NCBI GenBank assembly: GCA_964561605.1
Contig: CAZLQD010000029.1
Location: 248,001 to 312,000, forward strand
Direction: 5' to 3'
DNA: 64,000 nt
Source: JALUZX01 sp964561605
Lineage (GTDB): Bacteria > Planctomycetota > UBA1135 > JALUZX01
Below, piece by piece: positions 33,715 to 41,124 of this stretch (position 1 is the stretch's first letter; each line of letters starts with the position of its first letter). The position numbers and the translations under genes were made by a program. The notes beneath the pieces are model-generated. The model ran no database searches. It was not told where the DNA came from and saw nothing but the letters and a program-made list of their open reading frames with translations.

Positions 33715-34503
33715 TCAGCCGCCGATCACCCTCCTCACCCGGAAGGGCTTCATTTTCACGGTCTTCCCTTCCAGAACCCGAACATCCGGGATCATGCGGA
33801 TCCTCCGGATCCACTCCTTCCGGCCCGGCGGTTGGATCCAGAGCTTGTAGTTTCCCGGCGGCAGGCCCTGGAAGAGGAAGCGCCCCTTCTCGTCGGTCCT
33901 GGTCTCCACGGCCCGGTCCAACTTGGGCGGGGCGTCCAGGATCCCCGGCAGGAGGGAGCGGCCCGTGATCTGGACGGCCCGGACCCGGGCTCCCGCCAGG
34001 GGGCGGTTTCCCCAGAGGATCAGGCCCTCGAACCCTCCGGCGGCCTCCCCGCCTTCCCTGGGCAGAAGGGGCCCCTTCCCCTCCAGGAGGCCCCGGATCT
34101 CACCCTGGGGGAGGACCAGGGTCCAATGGTCCCCTCCCTCCTCCAGGATCCTGCACCGGAGGACACGATCCCCCCCCTTGGGCAGGAGGACGTCGGGAAA
34201 GGTCTTTCCAGGGCTCTCCCCCCGGGCGGCCAGGGAGAAGCGGTTCTTGGGTATCTCCAGGACCACCCGTCCCTCCTCCCAGCTCTTCACCCGGCAGGGG
34301 ACGGGCGGCCCGCCCCCTTGGAGATGGAGGAAATAAGGAAAACGTGTATGAGAGGGGGCGGGCCTGGAGGAGGGGCGGGCCGGGCCGATGGAGGAGGGTC
34401 CTCCCGGCGAAGGCGGCCCGGGGGATGGGGGGATGCTTCCGCGGCGGGATGCGCCCGCACAGGATCCCAGGAGGAGAAGGGCGGCGAGGGCGGCGTGCTT
34501 CAT
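33715..34503 (-). CDS. lipoprotein with carboxypeptidase-regulatory-like domain
   Basis: The 262-residue lipoprotein has signal LAALLLLGSC. A Pro/Ser-rich linker is followed by a beta domain (residues 50-150, PVPCRVKSWEEGRVVLEIP). The C-terminal module has GNRPLAGARVRAV and TRTDEKGRFLFQGLPPGNYKLWI, matching carboxypeptidase-regulatory / CNA-B-like folds. It overlaps the upstream cytochrome gene by four bases (ATGA), so it is the last gene of the seven-gene electron-transfer operon. It binds no visible cofactor. A structural or anchoring role in the assembly is inferred from position only. Confidence 0.7.
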   Translation of the reverse strand: MKHAALAALLLLGSCAGASRRGSIPPSPGPPSPGGPSSIGPARPSSRPAPSHTRFPYFLHLQGGGPPVPCRVKSWEEGRVVLEIPKNRFSLAARGESPGKTFPDVLLPKGGDRVLRCRILEEGGDHWTLVLPQGEIRGLLEGKGPLLPREGGEAAGGFEGLILWGNRPLAGARVRAVQITGRSLLPGILDAPPKLDRAVETRTDEKGRFLFQGLPPGNYKLWIQPPGRKEWIRRIRMIPDVRVLEGKTVKMKPFRVRRVIGG

Positions 34504-34883
34504 CTCTTCTTTCTCCTTCCGGGAAGAACCTTCAGGAAGGCCGCCAGGTCCCGGATCTGGGAGGGAGTGAAGTTGGCCTTCCAGGAAGGACACGGTCCAT
34601 TGGTTCCGCCGCCTGCGAAGAGGCGTTCCAGGTCCCGGGCCGTCTTGTCCTTCCAGGGGGCCAGGTCGGACGGCCCGGGAGTGATCTCCCTGTTCCAGCC
34701 CAGGCCGTCTCCCCGGCCGGTCCGGCCGTGGCAGGCCGAGCACCACCTTTCGTAGAGGATCTCTCCCCGCCGGAGGGCGTAGGGCCGGGTTTGCGGGGCG
34801 GGAGGAATGCGGGTCTTTCCGCCGCAAGCCGCCAGGATGGCCGAGGGAAGGAGGAGGAGCAGGAGGTTCCTGTGGGGCGTCAC
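34500..34883 (-). CDS. monoheme cytochrome c lipoprotein
   Basis: The 127-residue lipoprotein has signal LLLLLLPSAILAAC. One heme site CSACH lies in RGEILYERWCSACHGRTGRGDG, a class I cytochrome c start. The C-terminal helix is TPSQIRDLAAFLKVL. The distal axial Met is not obvious, so the ligand may differ. The GTG at 34883 overlaps the octaheme gene's stop (GTGA). It probably shuttles electrons between the octaheme subunit and a periplasmic or outer-membrane partner. Confidence 0.85.
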   Translation of the reverse strand: MTPHRNLLLLLLPSAILAACGGKTRIPPAPQTRPYALRRGEILYERWCSACHGRTGRGDGLGWNREITPGPSDLAPWKDKTARDLERLFAGGGTNGPCPSWKANFTPSQIRDLAAFLKVLPGRRKKR

Positions 34884-37435
34884 CCTTTCCTCCTTTCCGT
34901 CAGGAAGCGGGCCAGGGCGGCGGCGTCGCGGGGGGGCATCCCGGAGCGGGGACAGAGGCTGTCCTTGTCGGCGCCCCTGGGGTCGAGAATCCAGTGGTAG
35001 ACGAACCCCGGCCTCAGCCGCTCGGAGGCCTTCTCGATGTCCGCCCCCAGGATTCCCCCCTTGCCCCCGCGGGAATGGCAGGCAAGACAACCGTATTTTC
35101 GGAGGAGGGCCGTTCCCTCCCGTGGGGAGGGGGTCTTCACCCGTTCCCCGGCGGGGAAGGATTCCAGGGCGTCCTCCCGGCAGGCGAACTGGAAGAACCG
35201 GACCAGGGTCTCCACCTCGGAGCTGGAGAGGAGGAGCTGGGGCATCTGGACCAGGCGGGGCCTGATGGAGGCGGGTCGCTCCAGGAAGCCCTTCAGCCAG
35301 GCCGGCCTGACCCGGCTCCCCTCGAAGGAGAGTTCGGGGGCGTAGTCTCCTCCACGGCGGCCGAAACTGTGGCAGGTGAGGCAGCTCTTCTCCCGGACGA
35401 TCTTCCAGGCCTCGCCTCCCCCCCGGAAAGGTTCCGGGGGAGACGGTTTGGGCACTGGAAGTCGTGCCTTCCTGGTGAGTCCAAGGAGGAAGGCCGTCAC
35501 GGCGAGGGCCTCCCTCCTGGTGAGGTGGGGCACGGGCATGAGGAGTTCCCCGCCGAAGGCCCGGGGATCCTGGAGCTTGAGCAGGGTCCAGCTCTCCACG
35601 GTCCGGGGTATGTCCTCCCTGGGGCCGAAGTCCAGGTCCTTGATCTCCTTGTCACCGTAATCTGAGAGATCGCTCCCGGCGGGGGCGTCGCCTTCGTGGC
35701 CCGGGATGCTGTGGCAACCGGCGCAGCCGAGTTCCAGGACGAGGCTCCTGCCCCGCTCCAGGACGGCCCGGTCCCGCGATGGGCGGCGGGGAAGGCCGGC
35801 GGGGAGGCGGGGACCGGCATCGCCCTCCTCTTCTTCCCCTCCGCCGAATTCAGGGTCCCTCAGGATGGATTCCACCAGTCCGAGGATCTGCCCTTCCGTG
35901 AGACCGATCTTCGGCATCCGGCTCTCGGGATAGAGAGCGTGGGGATCCTCCAGGTGCCGGTAGAGCCAGTCCCTGGAGATCCTGGCGCCGGCGTTGGAGA
36001 GATCGGGGGCGTAGACCCCTGCGTCGCCCCCCTTCCCCTCCCGGGGGTGGCAGTCGGCGCACTGGACCCTGGACCAGGCCTTCCTTCCCCTCTCCAGGAG
36101 GGCGTCCAGGCGGTCCAGTTCCTCGTCGGACATGTCGTCTTCCTTCTTCGCGAGCCAGGCGGGCCGGGGGGCGGGGCGGATCTTCCGCCCGGGAAGGGAG
36201 AAGAGGTAGGAGACCACCGCGTAGAGGTCCCGGCCCTTCCGGTCCCAGCGGAATCGGGGCATCCGGGCGTCCTTCCTGACCTTTCCGGGATCCCGGACCC
36301 ACTCCAGGGCCCTTTCGAAGCCGAGCTTCGCCGGGACCTGGTCCAAGGGAGGGGCGGGATGGCTCTTCACGGGGAAGCCGGGAGTCACATGGCATCCGAA
36401 GCAGAGGTTCCGCTCGAAGGCCTTCAGGCCGAGGGAGAGGGCGGGGGCGCCGGGAAGTTCGCCCCTCATGGCCGTCCTGTCCCGGCCGTCCAGGAGCCTG
36501 TGGCAGGTCCCGCAACGGCCCTGGGCCGCCGGTCCCCGGAGGATCTCCCTGGGGTAGGAAGGATCGAATCCGTGGGGTGAGGCCAGGTCGTCCAGGGCCG
36601 TGCCGTAACCTTCGTGGCAGGCGACGCACCCGAAGCGCGAAGGGGGGTGATGGACCAGGTAGTCCCCGGGGTGTTTGCGGAAGGGGGGCTTCTCCAGCCC
36701 GGGCATCCCGTCCCTCATGGCCATGTGGCATGTGAGGCACCGCTCCACGCGGCCAGCGGATTCCAGGTAGATCTGCTCCACCCGGGGGGTGAAACGGGCC
36801 AGGATCCCCCGGGTCTTCTCGAGGGATTTCAAATTGACCGAAATCTCTTCGAATGGGCGCTCGGCGGCCCGTAGAGGTTCCTCGATCCTGTCCAGTTCGG
36901 CCAGGGCCTCCTCTTCCCGGTCCCCCGCCTCCAGGAGTTTCCTCTCCAGGTCGCGGAGTTCCTTTTCCAGTTCGGTCCCCGGCCTCGACTCGGGCCCTGC
37001 TCCCCGGGAGAGGAGCTGGAGCTTCCTCCCGTTGACTTCCCGGGACCGTTCCCTGAGCAGGGCGATCCTCTTGCGGATCGACCGGAGCCGCCCTTCCAGT
37101 TCCAGGACTTTCCTTCCCAGGGGGCTTTCCGGCGAAAAGGCCCTGCGGACCTTCTCCCTGCCCGCCAGGAGTCTCTTCCCTTGGGGGCTTTCCAGGAAGG
37201 CCCTGATCCGGGCCTTCTCGGACCGGATCTCCCTGTCCAGGACCTCCAGGGCCCGGCGGGCGTATTCCCTCTGGTAGGCCTTCCAGGGCCTTCGGGCCAC
37301 GGTTTCGTCCCAAACGGCCCAGGCCAGGCAGGCCAGCAGGGCCAGGACGAGCCCCAGGATCAGGGGGGCCCAGGACCGGTCCGGGAAGGGGTCCTTCCCG
37401 GCGGGTTCCCTCAGATGTTGGCTCTTGGAATCCAC
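34880..37435 (-). CDS. membrane-anchored octaheme cytochrome c of a bc-type complex
   Basis: The protein has about 851 residues. One membrane helix (about 23-42, LILGLVLALLACLAWAVW) is followed by a highly charged coiled coil (about 50-205). Eight CxxCH heme sites come next: CLTCH 233, CVACH 270, CGTCH 308, CFGCH 345, CADCH 459, CAGCH 571, CLTCH 685 and CLACH 783. The last four sit in units that each look like class I cytochrome c domains. It takes the place of cytochrome c1/f beside Rieske and cytochrome b. The start is uncertain. A GTG at 37435 overlaps the end of the upstream gene; a CTG at 37414, overlapping its TGA, is another option. Neither has a clear Shine-Dalgarno, suggesting coupled translation. 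Confidence 0.85.
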   Translation of the reverse strand: MDSKSQHLREPAGKDPFPDRSWAPLILGLVLALLACLAWAVWDETVARRPWKAYQREYARRALEVLDREIRSEKARIRAFLESPQGKRLLAGREKVRRAFSPESPLGRKVLELEGRLRSIRKRIALLRERSREVNGRKLQLLSRGAGPESRPGTELEKELRDLERKLLEAGDREEEALAELDRIEEPLRAAERPFEEISVNLKSLEKTRGILARFTPRVEQIYLESAGRVERCLTCHMAMRDGMPGLEKPPFRKHPGDYLVHHPPSRFGCVACHEGYGTALDDLASPHGFDPSYPREILRGPAAQGRCGTCHRLLDGRDRTAMRGELPGAPALSLGLKAFERNLCFGCHVTPGFPVKSHPAPPLDQVPAKLGFERALEWVRDPGKVRKDARMPRFRWDRKGRDLYAVVSYLFSLPGRKIRPAPRPAWLAKKEDDMSDEELDRLDALLERGRKAWSRVQCADCHPREGKGGDAGVYAPDLSNAGARISRDWLYRHLEDPHALYPESRMPKIGLTEGQILGLVESILRDPEFGGGEEEEGDAGPRLPAGLPRRPSRDRAVLERGRSLVLELGCAGCHSIPGHEGDAPAGSDLSDYGDKEIKDLDFGPREDIPRTVESWTLLKLQDPRAFGGELLMPVPHLTRREALAVTAFLLGLTRKARLPVPKPSPPEPFRGGGEAWKIVREKSCLTCHSFGRRGGDYAPELSFEGSRVRPAWLKGFLERPASIRPRLVQMPQLLLSSSEVETLVRFFQFACREDALESFPAGERVKTPSPREGTALLRKYGCLACHSRGGKGGILGADIEKASERLRPGFVYHWILDPRGADKDSLCPRSGMPPRDAAALARFLTERRKG

Positions 37436-38304
37436 GGCACGACCAGGATGTAGTTCACCTTCAAAAGGAGATGGAGGAGGATCTTCACGACGACGCCCAG
37501 CATGGTCCCCGCGAGAAAGACGAAGAGGAGGAAACGGCCCCTTCCCATGCTCTTCCATCCCCGCGGGTCCGACCTCCGGAGAACGGCCCGGGATGAAATT
37601 CCTACAAGGGTATACCAGAGGAGGAGGAGGGCGAGGCCCGCGAGGAAGGAGGGAATTCCCGGCGGAATCCCCAGGACTTCCGGGAGAGGTCTCAGGGGCG
37701 TGGTCAGGGCCGCCCTGTTGGGGTCCCACTTCTCCCAGGGCCAGAACCAGGCCCAACCCGGTCCGCGGCAGAAGGTCCCCACGGCGATGAGGCCGCACCA
37801 GAGGGCGAAGCCGAAGAGGAACAGGGTGAGGGCCAGGGGACGTTCCCGGAGAGTGTACCTTCCGTTCCCCGCCGGGTTTGGATCCAGGTAGGGGATGGAG
37901 GCCAGGCCCAGGGTGATGAGCAGGGGGAGAACCACGCCGGCGATCCAGGGATCGAAGTAGACCAGGATCTCCTGGAGACCGAGGAAGTACCAGGGAGCCT
38001 TGGCCGGGTTGGGCATGACCGCGGGATCGGCCTTCTCCTGGAGGGGGGCGTTCACAAGGAGGGACCAGCAAAGGAGGAGGATGGTCACGGCCAGGGCGGC
38101 GGCAAGCTCCCTCTTGAGGAGGTGGGGCCAGGTGGGCACCCTGGAGGGCCCTTCCCCGGGAGGGGAGTGGGGGCCGTCCCTCGGGAGCCTGTCCTGCCGG
38201 GCCCCGAGAAGGAGGAAGGCGAGGACGGCAAGGGGGAAGAGGATCACCAGGCCCAGGATGGGGAGGGTGTCCGGGTCGGAGAGGCGGACCAGGATCTCAT
38301 GCAT
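37411..38304 (-). CDS. cytochrome b C-terminal (subunit IV-like) protein
   Basis: The 297-residue membrane protein has about seven hydrophobic segments. The motif PAKAPWYFLGLQEILVYFDPWIAGVVLPLL matches cytochrome b subunit IV / PetD: the PEWY-type Qo motif is replaced by PWYFLGLQE, which keeps Glu. Additional C-terminal helices (FLLFVFLAGTMLGVVVKILL) extend beyond PetD's usual three. It completes the quinol-oxidising site with the cytochrome b core encoded immediately upstream, overlapping that gene by eight bases (ATGCATGA). It precedes the octaheme gene. Confidence 0.85.
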   Translation of the reverse strand: MHEILVRLSDPDTLPILGLVILFPLAVLAFLLLGARQDRLPRDGPHSPPGEGPSRVPTWPHLLKRELAAALAVTILLLCWSLLVNAPLQEKADPAVMPNPAKAPWYFLGLQEILVYFDPWIAGVVLPLLITLGLASIPYLDPNPAGNGRYTLRERPLALTLFLFGFALWCGLIAVGTFCRGPGWAWFWPWEKWDPNRAALTTPLRPLPEVLGIPPGIPSFLAGLALLLLWYTLVGISSRAVLRRSDPRGWKSMGRGRFLLFVFLAGTMLGVVVKILLHLLLKVNYILVVPWIPRANI

Positions 38305-39082
38305 CTCCTTCCTCCTCCTTCCCGGGGAGCTCCTCCCCGCCGGAGATCCCTCCGTCCTTGCGGATGCGCCAGAAGTGGACGATGCAGAGGAGGAAGATCG
38401 CTGCGGGAAGGGCCACACAGTGCCAGACATAGGACCGTAGGACCGTAATCTCGCCGAAGGCGCTCTCCCCCCGGAGCCAGAAGGCGATGTCGTTCTTCTC
38501 GGTAAGACCCAGGGCTTCGCCCAGGGGGCCCTGGTGGCCCAGGAGGGGCGTGGAGGCCGCCATGTGGCCGGCCACGGTTCCGGCGGCCTGGGCGAGCTGG
38601 TCCATGGGGAGGAGATAGCCCGTGAAGGAAAGGAGCAGGGTCAGGACCAGGAGGCCCACTCCCACGACCCAGTTGAATTCCCTCGGCTTCTTGTAGCTTC
38701 CCGTCATGAAGACCCTGAGCATGTGGAGCCAGACGGTGAGCACCATGAGGTGGGCCGCCCAGCGGTGCATGTTGCGGAGAAGAGGCCCGTAGGGGACGTC
38801 GTGCCGGAGCCTCTGCATGTCTTCCCAGGCGCAGGCAGCCGTGGGCCTGTAGTAGAACATGAGCAGGATCCCCGTGACGGTGAGGACCAGGAGGAGGAAG
38901 AAGGAGATCCCTCCCAGGCCCCAGGTCCAGGAGAACTCGAGGGCCTTCCGCTTCACGTAGGGTGGATGGACGTGGAGAAATACGTTTGAGCGGACGGCCT
39001 TGGCCCCTTCGCGGGGATTCCGGGGAAGGGGCGTCCGGAAGATGCTTCTCCAGAATCGGCTCCTCCTGAGGCCCTCCGCCAT
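38297..39082 (-). CDS. cytochrome b core (b6-type) of a bc-type quinol oxidoreductase
   Basis: The 261-residue membrane protein has the four-helix cytochrome b fold. Heme ligands are His106 and His120 (MHRWAAHLMVLTVWLH), and His221 and His236 (WHCVALPAAIFLLCIVH). The second pair is spaced 15 apart as in cytochrome b6, rather than 14 as in mitochondrial cytochrome b. SFTGYLLPMDQLA is the conserved Qo-site region. The split of core and subunit IV into two genes also fits the b6f style. It lies 19 bp after the Rieske gene. Confidence 0.92.
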   Translation of the reverse strand: MAEGLRRSRFWRSIFRTPLPRNPREGAKAVRSNVFLHVHPPYVKRKALEFSWTWGLGGISFFLLLVLTVTGILLMFYYRPTAACAWEDMQRLRHDVPYGPLLRNMHRWAAHLMVLTVWLHMLRVFMTGSYKKPREFNWVVGVGLLVLTLLLSFTGYLLPMDQLAQAAGTVAGHMAASTPLLGHQGPLGEALGLTEKNDIAFWLRGESAFGEITVLRSYVWHCVALPAAIFLLCIVHFWRIRKDGGISGGEELPGKEEEGDA

Positions 39083-39101
39083 CCCCGGCTCCTCCTTTCG
39101 G

Positions 39102-39644
39102 TCAAACCCTGCCGGGGCGGACGGGAAGGAAGCTTCCCGGGCCGCTCCAGGATCCGTCCCGGCGCTTGTGGATCCGCCTGCCCAGGTCGACTACCAGCCT
39201 GCCCCGGGCGTCCAGGGAGACGGGGAACCGCTCCAGGGGGGTCGGCGCCGGACCCTCCAGGTTGGTCCCGTCCATGGCGAAACCGCTTCCGTGGCAGGGA
39301 CACTTGAACTTCTTCACCGCTTCCACCCAGGCCGGGGTGCACCCCAGGTGGGTGCACCGGGCGTAGAGGGCGTAGATACCTTCCCTTGTGCGGACGATCC
39401 AGACCCTGTGGGAGGCTAGGAACCGCTGGTCCACGGCCCCCACCTTGAATTCCTCCACCGGGCCGGCCCGGAGGAATCGGGGTCCTTCCAGGCGGGTCCT
39501 GGGAAAGAGGGTGCGGATCCAGATCGCCACCTGGGCCGCGAGGAAGGCGAAGATTCCCAGGACCCCGAGGCGCCTGAGGATCCGCCTCCGGGAGAGTTCC
39601 TTCTCCGTGGTTTCCGGTTTCCTGGTCTCTTCGGTGGATTCCAT
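39102..39644 (-). CDS. Rieske iron-sulfur protein
   Basis: The 180-residue protein has an N-terminal membrane helix (about 26-42) after a charged stretch with adjacent arginines (SRRRILRR). The 2Fe-2S ligands are in CTHLGC (97-102) and CPCHGSGF (115-122). The two extra Cys (102 and 117) would form the usual disulphide. It takes an electron from quinol at the Qo site and passes it to the cytochrome c subunit, here presumably the octaheme protein. It starts three bases after the stop of the porin-cytochrome gene. The C-terminal RIHKRRDGSWSGPGSF tail is more basic than usual. Confidence 0.95.
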   Translation of the reverse strand: MESTEETRKPETTEKELSRRRILRRLGVLGIFAFLAAQVAIWIRTLFPRTRLEGPRFLRAGPVEEFKVGAVDQRFLASHRVWIVRTREGIYALYARCTHLGCTPAWVEAVKKFKCPCHGSGFAMDGTNLEGPAPTPLERFPVSLDARGRLVVDLGRRIHKRRDGSWSGPGSFLPVRPGRV

Positions 39645-39647
39645 GGC

Positions 39648-41012
39648 TCAGAAGCTGTAGTCCAGGCGAAGGAGGAGGGCGTCGTCCTCCGTGCCGGGAT
39701 AGCCGAGGCTCTGGTTCAGGCGTCCCTCCACGGTGAACCTCAGGTTCACCCGGATCAGGGCTGTGGCCGAGAGGACGAAACGGCCCGTCTCCTGGTCGTC
39801 CAGGGCCTTCGTGCCGGGATCCCTGTAGAAGACCTTCTCGTACCGCCCCGTTGCGACGAGCCAGGGGTAGGGGATGTAGCGCAGGGAGGCGAAGTAGAGG
39901 GTGGAGGCGATGTCGTAGTTGGTGTCCAGGCCGTTGTCGTCCTTGCCGTACATCACCCCGCCGTGGAGGTCGAAGACCCACCAGTTGAGGCGGCCGTCCA
40001 GGCCGACCCTGCGGAAGTCGATGTCGTAGTTCTCGTTGCGGTCCGAATCGAAGGCAGTGAACCGTCCGAGCCAGAAGAAGGCGCCCAGGGTGAAGGAGTT
40101 GTCGATGTAGGCCCGGTCCCGGAAGAGGGAATCCCCCTTGCCTCCCTCGCCGTCGTCCTCCTCGTCCTCCGGTTCTTCGCCGGAGAAACGCATTCCCCCG
40201 ATCTTCACGGCCAGTCGGCCGTATACGTCCTTGGTGCTGTTGTTGTCCGGGCCGTCGCCGTTTCCGTTGACGGCCCCGAGAACGTAGTGGAGGCGGTGGA
40301 AGAGGATCCCGTGGGCCTCGGCGCCGATCTGGCGGTCCAGGGCGAAGGAGTTCCCCGCCTTGCCCGCCCTGGAGTAGACGGCCGTATGGGAGAGATAGGG
40401 TGTGGCAGTGATGCGGCGGACGTTGCTCACCCCCAAGAGGCCCGGTTCGAAGAGGCCGAGTTTCAGGTTGAGAGCATACCTGGGAAGGAGGGTCTCGGAG
40501 AGGGCCTCCTCCAGGAGGTTGGAGAACTGGACGTAGTAGCGGATGCCTCCGCCCTGGTGGAAGAAGAATGAGACGTCCTCTCCCATGGTTCCGGCGGCCA
40601 GGATGTTCACGTCCGTGGGGGCCTGGAAGTTGGCCTTGTCCCTGGTTCCCTCGCTCTGGTCCATTCCCATGGTGACCCTGAAGGAGACGGGAGGGAGATT
40701 GGGGAGGGTCGTGGGCCAGAGGGCGTTGGGCCAGAGATCCCGCCAGGCCTCGGCCCCCAGGGTCACGGGCTTGTCCTTCACGAACCAGTCGTCGTCCCGG
40801 GGGAACTGGAAGCCGTTCCGGCGGAAGGCCTCTCCGAAGTCGTTGAGCATGGGGAAAGCCACGTGGCAGGTGTTGCAGGAAGTCTTGTATTTCCTGGAGA
40901 AGGCGGGGATGGCCCGGGCCCGGGGATGGGAGAGGAAGAGAAGGAAGAGAGAGAGGAAAAGCAGGGAGAAGGGCCGGAAACCCAAGCCGTTCCCCTGGTG
41001 CCGGGTCTTCAT
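39648..41012 (-). CDS. outer-membrane monoheme cytochrome-porin (Cyc2-like architecture)
   Basis: The 454-residue protein has a signal peptide (about 1-34). A single heme site CNTCH (46-50) lies in FSRKYKTSCNTCHVAFPMLNDFGEAF. About 390 residues of alternating beta strands with acidic loops follow, ending RLDYSF with terminal Phe. One N-terminal heme plugging an outer-membrane barrel is the design of the Cyc2 iron oxidases. Whether this belongs to Cyc2 or a sister family cannot be settled by eye. It leads the operon Rieske - cytochrome b - subunit IV - octaheme - monoheme lipoprotein, implying electron transfer across the outer membrane to or from the quinone pool. AAGGAG precedes the ATG by eight bases. 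The acidic EEPEDEEDDGEGG loop may bind metal. Confidence 0.8.
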   Translation of the reverse strand: MKTRHQGNGLGFRPFSLLFLSLFLLFLSHPRARAIPAFSRKYKTSCNTCHVAFPMLNDFGEAFRRNGFQFPRDDDWFVKDKPVTLGAEAWRDLWPNALWPTTLPNLPPVSFRVTMGMDQSEGTRDKANFQAPTDVNILAAGTMGEDVSFFFHQGGGIRYYVQFSNLLEEALSETLLPRYALNLKLGLFEPGLLGVSNVRRITATPYLSHTAVYSRAGKAGNSFALDRQIGAEAHGILFHRLHYVLGAVNGNGDGPDNNSTKDVYGRLAVKIGGMRFSGEEPEDEEDDGEGGKGDSLFRDRAYIDNSFTLGAFFWLGRFTAFDSDRNENYDIDFRRVGLDGRLNWWVFDLHGGVMYGKDDNGLDTNYDIASTLYFASLRYIPYPWLVATGRYEKVFYRDPGTKALDDQETGRFVLSATALIRVNLRFTVEGRLNQSLGYPGTEDDALLLRLDYSF

Positions 41013-41124
41013 CGCGCCTGCTCCTTAGGGTCGAAGGGGTCTTCCTCCGGTCGCTTGAATTGGGCCATTTTGGCCGGCCCGGGCGAAAAGTCCAGGAGCG
41101 GCCCGGAAGGGGGGAGAAAGGGCC

